The notes beneath the pieces are model-generated. The model was not told where the DNA came from and did no database searches. It was given only the letters and a program-made list of their open reading frames with translations. This document shows positions 5,938 to 13,809 of a stretch of DNA of 19,602 nucleotides, piece after piece. Origin of the DNA: Chloroflexota bacterium. GTDB lineage: Bacteria; Chloroflexota; Anaerolineae; Anaerolineales; DRKV01. How positions within the stretch are numbered: the first letter of the stretch is position 1; each line of letters opens with the position of its first letter. The stretch covers positions 1 through 19,602 of the forward strand of contig DRKV01000208.1 of assembly GCA_011051635.1 (NCBI GenBank). The letters run 5' to 3'. A program made the translations under genes and the position numbers.

Positions 5938-8183
5938 AACGGATGTATCTCCTCTTTCTCCCGGTGATTGCCCTCCTCATCCTGGGGGCGTGCAGCCCTG
6001 CGGAGCGCACGCCGTCGCCTTCGCCCACGGTAGCGTCCACGCCGACGCTGGCCGCGCCGGGAGTACACGTCACACCTGCCCCGGATGTCACCGCTGCTGT
6101 GCAGGCCTACCTGGATGCCTGGAAAGCGGAAGACTACCCCGCTATGTACGCCATGCTGACCCAACTCAGCCGGGATGCCATCACGGAGGAAGAATTCACC
6201 GCCCGCTACCAGCAGGTGGCGGTCGAAGCGGCTCTGAGCGGAGTGGATGCCGAAATTTTGCAGGCGCTTACCACTCCCCGCCATGCCCAGGCAGCCTACC
6301 GCGTCACCCTCCACAGTGTGCTGGTGGGCGACATCCAGGCCGAGACGATGATGAATCTCTCGCTGGAGGAAGGGGGATGGCGCGTCCAGTGGGACGATAC
6401 CCTCATCCTGCCGCAACTGGCGAATGGCAATTACCTGGTCATGCAGCGCTATGTCCCCGGTCGTTCCAACATCTATGACCGTGATGGTCACGCCCTGGTT
6501 GCTCAGGCCGATGCCGTTTCTGTGGGATTGAACGCAGCCGAAATAGGGAAGAAAAAACAAGAGGACTTGTTGACTCTCCTCTGGCAGGCCTTTGGACGCC
6601 GCCCGGATTTGCACCCTTCCATTTTGGGGCCGCGGGTGGACCTTTACCGCTCTTACGGCTGGTACCTGCCGATTGGAGAACTCTCCACCGATGCAATTGC
6701 CCCTTACCGCCGCTCCCTGGAAAGTTACTCCGGCGTGGTCTTGCAGCCCTACCGGGCGCGGTATTATTTTTCCAGCGGCATCGCTCCCCACGTGCTCGGT
6801 TACGTCAGCGCTATTCAGAGCGACGAGAAAGATGACTACCTGCGGCGGGGGTACGCCCTGGACGAACGCGTTGGGCGCGCCGGCATCGAGCGCTGGGGAG
6901 AACCGTATCTTTCGGGACAACGCGGCGGCGCCCTGTACGTCTTCGATGCCAATGGCAAGGTGGTCACGAAACTGGCCGAGCGCGAGGCCGGCGTTCCGCA
7001 AGCCATCACCACCACGCTGGATAAAGACCTGCAACTGGCCGCCCAAACGGCCCTGGTGGGATACAACGGGGCGATTGTGGTCATGGAGCGGGATACGGGG
7101 CGCATCCTGGCGATGGCCTCCTCTCCGGGCTTCGACCCCAATGCTTTCGAATATCTCAACCCCAACAGCGGCGGTTTGCTGGAATTGTTGGGGAATCGGG
7201 ACGCCCCTCTCCTGAACCGTGCCACGCAGGGGCAGTATCCGCTTGGTTCAGTGTTCAAAATCGTGACGATGGCCGCCGCGCTGGAGAGCGGCGTCTATAC
7301 TCCGGAGTCCACTTACCAGTGCGGTTACTTCTTCGATGAACTGCCCGGTGTGCGCCTGAACGACTGGACGTATGAGCACTACCTGGATGACGGCAAGACC
7401 TCGCCCAGCGGATTGTTGACCCTCCCGGAGGGCTTGATGCGCTCCTGCAATCCCTTCTTCTGGCACATCGGCCTGGATTTGTTCACCCACGGCTACGAAA
7501 CCGCGGTGGCGGATATGGCCCGCGCCTTCGGGCTGGGCAGCCGCACGGGAATCTACGGTCTGATGGAAGACGAAGAAGAGCCGGGACAAATCCTCAACCC
7601 GCGCGAGCCGATAGATGCGGTCAACAACGCCATTGGACAGGGAGGCACCCTGGTTACGCCCTTGCAGGTGGTGCGTTTCATCGCCGCGATTGGCAACGGG
7701 GGGACGCTCTACCGTCCGCAACTCATCGAGCAGATTGGCGCGGTGGGGGAAGAACCCTCTTACACCTTTGAGCCGAAGCCCGCCGGCGTTCTCCCGCTCA
7801 GCCCCGAAAATCTGGAGACCATCCAAAATGCGATGGTCAGCGTGGTCTCCAACCGGCGGGGGACGGCCTACTTCGTCCTGGGAAGTTACAGCAAGAACTA
7901 TCGCATTCCGATTGCCGGCAAGACCGGCACGGCGCAGGATACGCCCCGCGACCCGCACGCCTGGTTCGCCGGATATACCTTTGCAGAACGGGAAGACCTC
8001 CCCGATATTGCCGTCGTGGTGCTGGTGGAAAATGGGGGGGAAGGCTCCGAAGTGGCCGCGCCCATCTTCAAGGGAATGGTGCAAAGTTATTTCCAGGGGA
8101 CGCGTTCGGTTTTCCCGTGGGAATCGAGCATTGGGGTGTGGAGACCGACACCGACTCCAGAACCGGAGGACGCCAATCCCTGA
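5934..8183 (+). CDS. Class B penicillin-binding protein, lipoprotein with NTF2-like N-terminal domain (MecA/PbpC type)
   Basis: A 749-residue transpeptidase that would cross-link peptidoglycan outside the membrane. The N-terminus has a lipobox (LILGAC, Cys20) instead of the usual uncleaved anchor, followed by a Pro/Ser/Thr linker. Residues about 53-165 resemble the NTF2-like MecA_N domain (VQAYLDAWKAEDYPAMYAML), then comes the PBP dimerisation region starting at GRSNIYDRDGHAL. The transpeptidase domain has all active-site motifs: SVFK with nucleophile Ser439, SCN at 504-506, and KTG at 663-665. There is no glycosyltransferase domain. The start at 5934 overlaps the maf stop and has GGGGGGAAG upstream. 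Known lipoprotein PBPs with a MecA_N domain include B. subtilis PBP3, which is low-affinity for beta-lactams; similar behaviour here is only an inference. rsgA begins one base after the stop. Confidence 0.93.
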   Translation: MKRMYLLFLPVIALLILGACSPAERTPSPSPTVASTPTLAAPGVHVTPAPDVTAAVQAYLDAWKAEDYPAMYAMLTQLSRDAITEEEFTARYQQVAVEAALSGVDAEILQALTTPRHAQAAYRVTLHSVLVGDIQAETMMNLSLEEGGWRVQWDDTLILPQLANGNYLVMQRYVPGRSNIYDRDGHALVAQADAVSVGLNAAEIGKKKQEDLLTLLWQAFGRRPDLHPSILGPRVDLYRSYGWYLPIGELSTDAIAPYRRSLESYSGVVLQPYRARYYFSSGIAPHVLGYVSAIQSDEKDDYLRRGYALDERVGRAGIERWGEPYLSGQRGGALYVFDANGKVVTKLAEREAGVPQAITTTLDKDLQLAAQTALVGYNGAIVVMERDTGRILAMASSPGFDPNAFEYLNPNSGGLLELLGNRDAPLLNRATQGQYPLGSVFKIVTMAAALESGVYTPESTYQCGYFFDELPGVRLNDWTYEHYLDDGKTSPSGLLTLPEGLMRSCNPFFWHIGLDLFTHGYETAVADMARAFGLGSRTGIYGLMEDEEEPGQILNPREPIDAVNNAIGQGGTLVTPLQVVRFIAAIGNGGTLYRPQLIEQIGAVGEEPSYTFEPKPAGVLPLSPENLETIQNAMVSVVSNRRGTAYFVLGSYSKNYRIPIAGKTGTAQDTPRDPHAWFAGYTFAEREDLPDIAVVVLVENGGEGSEVAAPIFKGMVQSYFQGTRSVFPWESSIGVWRPTPTPEPEDANP

Positions 8184-8184
8184 C

Positions 8185-9102
8185 ATGCTGCAAGGCCGCA
8201 TCATTCGCACCCAATCCGGTTTTTATACCGTGGAGACGGACGAGGGGAAACAATGGGTGTGCCGTCTGCGGGGACGCCTGAAGCGCGGCCCGCGCACCGG
8301 CGATATTGCTGCTCTGGGCGACGTGGTGCGCTTCCGCCGGGTGGATGCCCATACCGGCATCATCGAGGAGGTGCTGCCGCGGGAACGGGCGCTGGTGCGC
8401 CTGGCACCCACCGCGCGGGGAACATACCGGCAAGTTATCATTGCCAACCCCGACCAGGTTGTCTTCGCCTTTGCCTGTGCCCAGCCCGCACCGCGTTTTG
8501 GGATGCTGGACCGTTTTCTGGTGATTGCCGAGAAGCAGGGAATCCCTGCCCTCATCCTGGCAAACAAAGTGGACCTGGTAGGCGAAGAACGGGCGCGGGC
8601 GATGTTCGAGATTTATCCCCCCCTGGGGTATCCGGTCATTTACACTTCGGTCCCCTGGGAGTTCGGATTGGATGCATTGCGCGCCCGTCTGACGGGCAAA
8701 ATCTCTGCTCTGGCCGGTCCTTCGGGGGTGGGGAAGTCCAGCGTGCTGAACGCTATCCAACCGGGCCTGGGGCTGGCGGTCAGCCATGTTAGCGAGGCTA
8801 CCCAAAAGGGGCGGCATACCACTGTGGTGCGCGCCCTGTATCCGCTGGAGGGGGGCGGATACGTGGCGGATACGCCCGGGCTCAAATCCCTGGGATTGTG
8901 GGATATCGAGCCGGAGGAACTGGACGGCTACTTCCCGGAGATGCGCGACCTGGTGCCGTTTTGCGAATATAACGATTGCACCCATCTTGATGAGCCGGGC
9001 TGCGCGGTGCGTGCTGCTCTGGAGGCAGGCAAAATTGCGCCCAGCCGTTACCGCTCTTACGTGCGGATGCGCCTGGGCGAAGAACGGGAGAGCCTGCTGT
9101 GA
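8185..9102 (+). CDS. rsgA: Ribosome small subunit-dependent GTPase A
   Basis: A 305-residue circularly permuted GTPase that assists late 30S maturation. In order: an N-terminal OB-fold (about 1-70), G4 NKVD (127-130), a G5-like TSV (154-156), the P-loop GPSGVGKSS (178-186), a G2-type threonine region QKGRHTT (207-213), G3 DTPG (229-232), and a C-terminal zinc site formed by Cys260, Cys265, His267 and Cys273. Length is typical for the family. The ATG at 8185 starts one base after the PBP stop. The candidate SD GGAGGA (8165-8170) lies 14 bases upstream within the PBP gene, which is long, so translation may depend on coupling. This is the last gene of the maf-pbp-rsgA cluster. A weak GCACC/GGTGC stem (9136-9152) downstream has no U-tract, so no clear terminator was found. 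Confidence 0.96.
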   Translation: MLQGRIIRTQSGFYTVETDEGKQWVCRLRGRLKRGPRTGDIAALGDVVRFRRVDAHTGIIEEVLPRERALVRLAPTARGTYRQVIIANPDQVVFAFACAQPAPRFGMLDRFLVIAEKQGIPALILANKVDLVGEERARAMFEIYPPLGYPVIYTSVPWEFGLDALRARLTGKISALAGPSGVGKSSVLNAIQPGLGLAVSHVSEATQKGRHTTVVRALYPLEGGGYVADTPGLKSLGLWDIEPEELDGYFPEMRDLVPFCEYNDCTHLDEPGCAVRAALEAGKIAPSRYRSYVRMRLGEERESLL

Positions 9103-9526
9103 ACCTTTGGACAGGGATAGAGAGTAGAAGATTCAGCACCCTTATCCGGTGCGATACGACGTTACCTGGTCAGGTGGTGTATAATCGTGCAGAAAATGTG
9201 ATACAAAAACATTGCCATTTGTCTCAAAATGGCATATGATTAGTAGTTGGAGCCCATTTCGGAGATTTCCGAGTCTGTCACCGTGAGGCAGGAAACGCCA
9301 CACCAGTCTTTCTCGCGGCAGGACATCACCCATGAAACTGCCCCTGGAACTTTATGTACAGGTACTTGACCGGGGAACAACAGCGAAAGACATGTGAAGA
9401 AATCGGGTGAGCCGTTTGGGAACGGCGACTTCCGCCGTTCCTGCGGGATGTTAACGCGTGGCGGCGCACTTCTTTTGCCGTAGCAGCAGGCAGTCGTAGA
9501 ACGAATTTTCATCGAGGAGGAAGACG
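9103..9526 (+). promoter_or_regulatory. Gene-free region with promoter and long structured leader of the oligopeptide importer operon
   Basis: This 424-base gap holds a TATAAT -10 at 9180-9185 with no convincing -35. The transcript would start near 9192 and leave a leader of about 335 nt. Two stem-loops are clear: TGCCATTT (9213-9220) pairs with 9227-9234, and GGAACGGCG (9419-9427) pairs with CGCCGTTCC (9433-9441) around a 5-nt loop. A small TCGGA/TCCGA stem also occurs near 9258-9271. The region ends with the strong SD GAGGAGG (9514-9520). A 21-codon ORF at 9332-9397 lacks a good SD. No known riboswitch class was recognised. Confidence 0.5.
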
Positions 9527-10522
9527 TTGGACAACCGTAAAGTCATTTTGGAAATCAAGAATTTGCGCACGGAGTTCGATACGCAAGACGGCATCGTCCA
9601 TGCCGTCAATGGTATCTCGTACAACGTGCATGAGGGCGAGGCAATTGGCGTGGTGGGAGAGAGCGGATGCGGCAAGAGCGTTTCGATGCTTTCGGTGATG
9701 CGCCTGCTGCCGGAAAACTTCGCGCACATCAAGGCCGATGCGATTAACTTCTACGGACGGAATTTGTTGGAACTCTCCAAAGATGAGTTGCACAACATCC
9801 GTGGCAGCCAGATTGCCATGATTTTCCAGGACCCGATGACCTCCCTCAATCCGGTCTTGACGATTGGCTTCCAACTGAAAGAGCCGCTCAAACTGCACTT
9901 GGGGCTGAGCGAAGAAGAAGCCACCGAACGGGCTGCCGAATTGTTGAAACTGGTGGGTATTCCCGAAGCAGAAAACCGTCTTAACGACTATCCGCATCAA
10001 TTCTCCGGCGGTATGCGACAGCGTGCCATGATTGCTATGGCGCTGGCGTGCAATCCCAAATTGTTGATTGCCGACGAGCCGACCACCGCGCTGGATGTGA
10101 CCATTCAGGCGCAGATTGTAGAACTGGTGAAGCGCCTGCGCGAACAATTCGGCATGGCGCTTATCTGGATTACGCACGACCTGGGGGTGGTGGCCGGGTT
10201 GGCGGAGCGCATTCTGGTCATGTACGCCGGTTACATCGTGGAAGATGCTCCGGTGGACGAACTTTACGCCAATCCGCTGCACCCCTATACGGCGGCTTTG
10301 CTGCGCTCGCTACCGAAGATGGATAGCAAACGCGCCGAGAAATTGGAAACCATTGAGGGGCTGCCCCCCGATTTGATTGCACTGCCGAAAGGCTGCCCCT
10401 TTGCGGCACGCTGCAAATTCGTACAAGATAAGTGCCGGGCTGAGAATCCGCCGCTGATAGAGCGTGCTCCCAACCATTTTGTGGCCTGCTGGATTGACAT
10501 GGAAACAGGTGAACTGCGATGA
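9527..10522 (+). CDS. oppD: Oligopeptide/dipeptide-type ABC importer ATPase subunit D
   Basis: A 331-residue cytoplasmic nucleotide-binding subunit that powers uptake through the permease pair encoded downstream. It has Walker A GESGCGKS (44-51), a Q-loop at Gln101 (MIFQDPMTSLNP), the signature FSGGMRQR (159-166), Walker B LLIADEP (179-185) and the H-loop His217. The C-terminal oligopeptide-transporter extension contains Cys290, Cys296, Cys303 and Cys321. This spacing (CPFAARC, then six residues, then C) is typical of Opp/DppD-like subunits, and at least one family structure binds an iron-sulphur cluster there. The start is a TTG at 9527, six bases after GAGGAGG; no ATG lies nearby. The stop overlaps the next ATPase gene by four bases (ATGA). 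The opp/dpp label is by family only; the transported substrate is unknown. Confidence 0.94.
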   Translation: MDNRKVILEIKNLRTEFDTQDGIVHAVNGISYNVHEGEAIGVVGESGCGKSVSMLSVMRLLPENFAHIKADAINFYGRNLLELSKDELHNIRGSQIAMIFQDPMTSLNPVLTIGFQLKEPLKLHLGLSEEEATERAAELLKLVGIPEAENRLNDYPHQFSGGMRQRAMIAMALACNPKLLIADEPTTALDVTIQAQIVELVKRLREQFGMALIWITHDLGVVAGLAERILVMYAGYIVEDAPVDELYANPLHPYTAALLRSLPKMDSKRAEKLETIEGLPPDLIALPKGCPFAARCKFVQDKCRAENPPLIERAPNHFVACWIDMETGELR

Positions 10523-11499
10523 GCCAGGACAACATCCTCCTTCGTGTAGAAAAATTGACCAAGCACTTCCCCATCACGCGCGGCATCGTGATTCAAAAGC
10601 AGGTCGGCGCCGTGCAGGCGGTGGATAAAGTTTCCTTCTTCGTGCGAGAAGGCGAAACCCTGGGGCTGGTGGGCGAAAGCGGCTGTGGAAAATCCACAAC
10701 CGGGCGCACCATCTTGCAACTGTACCGCCCCACCTCAGGCAAGGTGTATTTTCGCGACCAGGACCTCACCCAACTGGAAGGAGAGGACCTGCGCCACATG
10801 CGCCGTAACATGCAAATCATCTTCCAGGACCCCTATGCCTCCCTGAACCCCCGCATGAGCGTCGGCGATATTGTGGCCGAGCCGCTGGAAGTGCACCGCA
10901 TTGGAACGCGCAAGGAGCAGCGCGAGCGGGTCAAGGAACTCCTCAATCTGGTGGGGCTGAATCCCTACTTCATCAACCGTTACCCGCACGAATTCTCCGG
11001 TGGACAGCGGCAGCGCATCGGTATTGCCCGCGCCCTGGCGCTCAATCCGGAATTCATCGTTTGCGATGAGCCGATTTCGGCGCTGGATGTCTCCATTCAG
11101 GCCCAGGTGGTCAATCTTCTGGAAGAATTGCAGGAGCAGTTCGGCCTGACCTATTTATTCATTGCCCACGATTTGAGCATGGTGCGGCACATTTCCAATC
11201 GCATCGCGGTCATGTACCTGGGCAAAGTGGTGGAACTGGCCGAGCGGAACGAGTTGTACGCCAATCCTCTCCATCCCTATACGCAGGCGCTGCTCTCCGC
11301 GGTACCGGTACCCGACCCTGTAGTAGAACGCCAACGGCAGCGCATCATTTTGCAGGGCGATGTTCCCAGCCCGGTCAACCCGCCTGCTGGCTGTCGTTTC
11401 CATCCCCGCTGTCCTCTGGCGCAGGAAATCTGTTCGCAAGAGGAGCCCGAATGGCGGGAAATCGCTCCCGACCACTGGGTGGCTTGCCATCTGGTGTAA
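10519..11499 (+). CDS. oppF: Oligopeptide/dipeptide-type ABC importer ATPase subunit F
   Basis: A 326-residue second nucleotide-binding subunit of the importer, forming a heterodimer with the preceding ATPase. It has Walker A GESGCGKST (52-60), Q-loop Gln103 (IIFQDPYASLNPR), the signature FSGGQRQR (159-166), Walker B FIVCDEP (179-185) and H-loop His217 (FIAHDLSMVRH). The C-terminal extension has Cys292, Cys298, Cys305 and Cys323, parallel to those of its partner. The N-terminus contains the short KHFPITRGIVIQKQVGAVQAVD stretch typical of subunit F, here with the usual insertion before the first strand pair. The ATG at 10519 overlaps the upstream stop (ATGA), which indicates translational coupling and stoichiometric production. 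A separate promoter begins 20 bases after its stop, in front of the binding protein. Confidence 0.94.
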   Translation: MSQDNILLRVEKLTKHFPITRGIVIQKQVGAVQAVDKVSFFVREGETLGLVGESGCGKSTTGRTILQLYRPTSGKVYFRDQDLTQLEGEDLRHMRRNMQIIFQDPYASLNPRMSVGDIVAEPLEVHRIGTRKEQRERVKELLNLVGLNPYFINRYPHEFSGGQRQRIGIARALALNPEFIVCDEPISALDVSIQAQVVNLLEELQEQFGLTYLFIAHDLSMVRHISNRIAVMYLGKVVELAERNELYANPLHPYTQALLSAVPVPDPVVERQRQRIILQGDVPSPVNPPAGCRFHPRCPLAQEICSQEEPEWREIAPDHWVACHLV

Positions 11500-11518
11500 A
11501 GGGCCGCCTGCCCAGATT

Positions 11519-11547
11519 TTGGCGAATCGCAGGCTTTGAGATACAAT
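11519..11547 (+). promoter_or_regulatory. Predicted promoter for the solute-binding protein
   Basis: TTGGCG (11519-11524) and TACAAT (11542-11547) are separated by exactly 17 bp. The predicted start near 11554 gives a leader of about 218 nt. It provides transcription of the binding protein independent of the ATPase genes upstream, in line with the higher amounts usually needed for a binding protein. Confidence 0.7.
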
Positions 11548-11553
11548 TGACGT

Positions 11554-11771
11554 TAGTATGCGTGTCCGCAGACACGCTTTCCGCAAAAAAACACAAGATA
11601 CATTTTACGAAAGGAGGTGATGCCTTCCTGTAAGAAAACCGCGTAGTTTCTTCTGTACTGGGGCAGAACGCCCAAAAATGTTGTCCCGCACTCCCGGCTG
11701 CATTGGCCTGGAACGCCGGACCATCCCATTCGTTAGTTCCTGACTTTGTTTAGGAAGGAGAAGATTGAACC
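11554..11771 (+). promoter_or_regulatory. Leader with 5' hairpin and extended upstream Shine-Dalgarno (STAB-SD-like)
   Basis: GCGTGTC (11560-11566) pairs with GACACGC (11571-11577) a few bases from the predicted 5' end. Further on, GAAAGGAGGTGAT (11609-11621) matches 13 consecutive bases of the complement of the canonical 16S rRNA 3' end, yet lies about 150 nt before the real start. An octapeptide ORF (MPSCKKTA, 11620-11646) begins only two bases after GGAGG, too close for normal initiation. Smaller stems follow: TGGG/CCCA (11659-11674) and CCGGC/GCCGG (11694-11719). The binding protein's own SD (AGGAAGGAG, 11752-11760) is separate. The second binding-protein gene has the same plan. Confidence 0.6.
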
Positions 11772-13628
11772 ATGAATCTGAAGAAGAGTTTTTCCTTCGC
11801 CTTTGCGTTCCTGATGATTGCCAGCCTTCTGTTGGCTGCTTGCCAGCCGCAGCAGGTTGAGGTCGTCAAGACCGTCGTCGTCACCGAAGTGGTGGAAAAG
11901 GAAGGTAAAGAGGTTGTGGTCACCCAAATCGTGGAAGTGACCCCCGAACCTGAAGTGGTGGAACAGCCCGTTACCCTGGACTGGAACTGGGGCACCGAGC
12001 CCCCCACCATTGACCCCTCTCTCGCCACCGACACCACCTCCGTGGATGTCATCCACAACCTGTTCGTCACCCTGACCCAGTTCGACCCGGTAACCGGCGC
12101 ACTCAGCCCCTACCTGGCGACCTCCTGGGAAAGTGGTGAGGATGCCGATGGCAACCAGACCTGGACCTTCCACATGCGCGACGACATCCAGTGGGTGAAA
12201 TACGACCCCACCACCGGCGAGACCTCCGCGGTGATGGATGACGAAGGCAACCCCCGCTACGTGACCGCCTTTGACGTGGAATATGGCGTGAAGCGCACCC
12301 TCGACCCGGCCACCGCCTCCGACTACGCCTACGTTGATTACATCATCAAGAACGGCCAGGCCGTCAATGAAGGTGCCGAGGGCGTCACCGTGGACGATAT
12401 CGGTGTCAAGGCGCTGGATGCCACCACTGTGCAGTTCACCCTCGAAACCCCCGCTGCTTACTTCCCCTCCATCGCCGGTATGTGGGTGAACGCCCCCATG
12501 CCGCAGTGGGCTATCGAAGAATGGGGCGACAAGTGGACTGAGGCTGGCCTCATCAACACCAACGGCCCTTACGTCCTCGAAGAGTGGATTCACGGCGGCG
12601 AACTCAACCTCGTCAAGAACCCTCTGTGGATTAACGCCGACGACGTTCAGATTGAACGCATCCACGGCGTGATGATTACTGAGGCTTCCACCGCCTTCGC
12701 CCTCTACGAGAACAACGAACTCGACAGCACCGGCGTGCCGCTGCCCGAAATGGACCGCGTCAAGGCCGACCCCGTGTTGAGCGCCGAGTACCACAGCGCC
12801 CCCGTGCCCTGCACCTACTACTACGGCTTCACCAACAACAAACCGCCGTTTGACGACGTGCGTGTCCGCAAGGCCTTCGTGCAGTCCATTGACCGCCAGG
12901 GCCTGATTGACAACGTCCTCAAGGGCGGCCAGATTCCTGCGACCTCCTTCGCTCCTCCGGGCATCTTCGGCGCCCCTGCACCCGGCACCGTCGGCCTGCA
13001 GTACGACCCCGATGCCGCCAAGGCCTCCCTCCAGGAATACCTGGATGAGAAGGGCATGAGCCTGGATGACTTCAACGCCATGGGCATCACCCTGATGCAC
13101 AACACCAGCGAAGGGCACGCCCAGATTGCTGCTGCCATTCAGCAGATGTGGAAGGATGTCCTGGGTGTGGATGTCAAGGTCGAGAACCAGGAATGGAAGG
13201 TTTACCTGACCACCATCAAGAAGACCACGCCGCTGGACGAGATGCCGCACATCTGGCGCCTCGGCTGGTGCGCCGACTACCCGGACGAGAACAACTGGGT
13301 ACACGAGGTCTTCAACAACCAGGCTGGGGCCAACCGCCTGCGCCGCGGCTGCGTGGATGACACCTGCACCGAAGCCACTCCGCTGAAGTTCGACGAACTC
13401 ACCATCCAGGCCCAGCAGGAATCCGACCCCGACAAGCGCGCCGAACTGTACTATGAGGCCGAGAAGCAACTGGCCGAAGTGGAAGCGGCGTACGCTCCGA
13501 TTTACCACTACACCAGCACCAACGTCACCAAACCGTGGCTGACCCGCAACTTCCCGCCGCTGGGTGGTGTGGACTTCTTCAACTGGAAACTGGACATGGA
13601 CGCCAAACTGGCGGCCCAGGGTAAATAA
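11772..13628 (+). CDS. ABC importer family-5 solute-binding lipoprotein
   Basis: A 618-residue extracellular receptor that captures the substrate and delivers it to the permease pair encoded downstream. The signal peptide ends in LLLAAC, so Cys24 is lipidated. Residues about 29-60 form a Val/Thr/Glu-rich tether (EVVKTVVVTEVV and a second similar unit ending VEVTPEP). The family-5 (SBP_bac_5) core follows: EPPTIDPSLATD, YLATSWES, WTFHMRDDIQW, TAFDVEYGVKRTLDP, NGPYVLEEW, and DVRVRKAFVQSIDRQGLIDNV. The start is fixed by the signal peptide and AGGAAGGAG 11 bases upstream. Codon use shifts to strongly C-ending codons compared with the permease genes, consistent with high expression. It sits between the ATPase and permease genes of the same transporter and has its own promoter. 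The ligand (peptide or other) cannot be read from the sequence. Confidence 0.93.
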   Translation: MNLKKSFSFAFAFLMIASLLLAACQPQQVEVVKTVVVTEVVEKEGKEVVVTQIVEVTPEPEVVEQPVTLDWNWGTEPPTIDPSLATDTTSVDVIHNLFVTLTQFDPVTGALSPYLATSWESGEDADGNQTWTFHMRDDIQWVKYDPTTGETSAVMDDEGNPRYVTAFDVEYGVKRTLDPATASDYAYVDYIIKNGQAVNEGAEGVTVDDIGVKALDATTVQFTLETPAAYFPSIAGMWVNAPMPQWAIEEWGDKWTEAGLINTNGPYVLEEWIHGGELNLVKNPLWINADDVQIERIHGVMITEASTAFALYENNELDSTGVPLPEMDRVKADPVLSAEYHSAPVPCTYYYGFTNNKPPFDDVRVRKAFVQSIDRQGLIDNVLKGGQIPATSFAPPGIFGAPAPGTVGLQYDPDAAKASLQEYLDEKGMSLDDFNAMGITLMHNTSEGHAQIAAAIQQMWKDVLGVDVKVENQEWKVYLTTIKKTTPLDEMPHIWRLGWCADYPDENNWVHEVFNNQAGANRLRRGCVDDTCTEATPLKFDELTIQAQQESDPDKRAELYYEAEKQLAEVEAAYAPIYHYTSTNVTKPWLTRNFPPLGGVDFFNWKLDMDAKLAAQGK

Positions 13629-13648
13629 CCCTTCCCTGTCCCCACTGC

Positions 13649-13676
13649 GAGAGGCCGGAGACAACTCCGGCCTCTC
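13649..13676 (+). promoter_or_regulatory. Intercistronic 12-bp hairpin after the binding-protein gene
   Basis: GAGAGGCCGGAG (13649-13660) pairs perfectly with 13665-13676 around a 4-nt ACAA loop. The stem is GC-rich but has no U-tract, so a full terminator is unlikely. As in maltose-type importer operons, it could shield the upstream binding-protein mRNA from 3' exonucleases or cause partial termination, lowering permease expression (inference). Confidence 0.65.
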
Positions 13677-13683
13677 CCTCGCT

Positions 13684-13766
13684 GGGGATTGGTGACTGGG
13701 TATTAGACATCAGCAGTCTGTCACGATACGGGCGGCTGGTTTCTAATCTCCAATCACGCAATCTCC
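13684..13766. repeat. Imperfect inverted GATTGG-type intergenic repeat
   Basis: The left arm (13684-13707) and the reverse complement of the right arm (13742-13766) are similar: both run GGRGATTG...TGAYTGG...ATTAGA. They enclose a 34-nt spacer that contains AGCAGTC (13712-13718). The left arm shares 18 bases with one mismatch with the reverse complement of 4458-4477, and both elements have AGCAGTC in the spacer. It lies between the binding-protein and permease genes. Confidence 0.55.
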
Positions 13767-13809
13767 ACTGTATCCCTATCCTACGGCGAACCCTGAGGAA
13801 GAGAAAATT

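Noticed and set aside
9332..9397. 21-codon ORF in the importer leader (MKLPLELYVQVLDRG...)
   Set aside because: Only a poor AGGA upstream and no comparative support; length is within chance expectation.
11733..13664. 643-codon open frame antisense to the first binding-protein gene
   Set aside because: It is the mirror of a highly biased, C-ending gene. It is rich in Gly/Val/His without domains, signal or SD, and the sense frame has clear family-5 homology.
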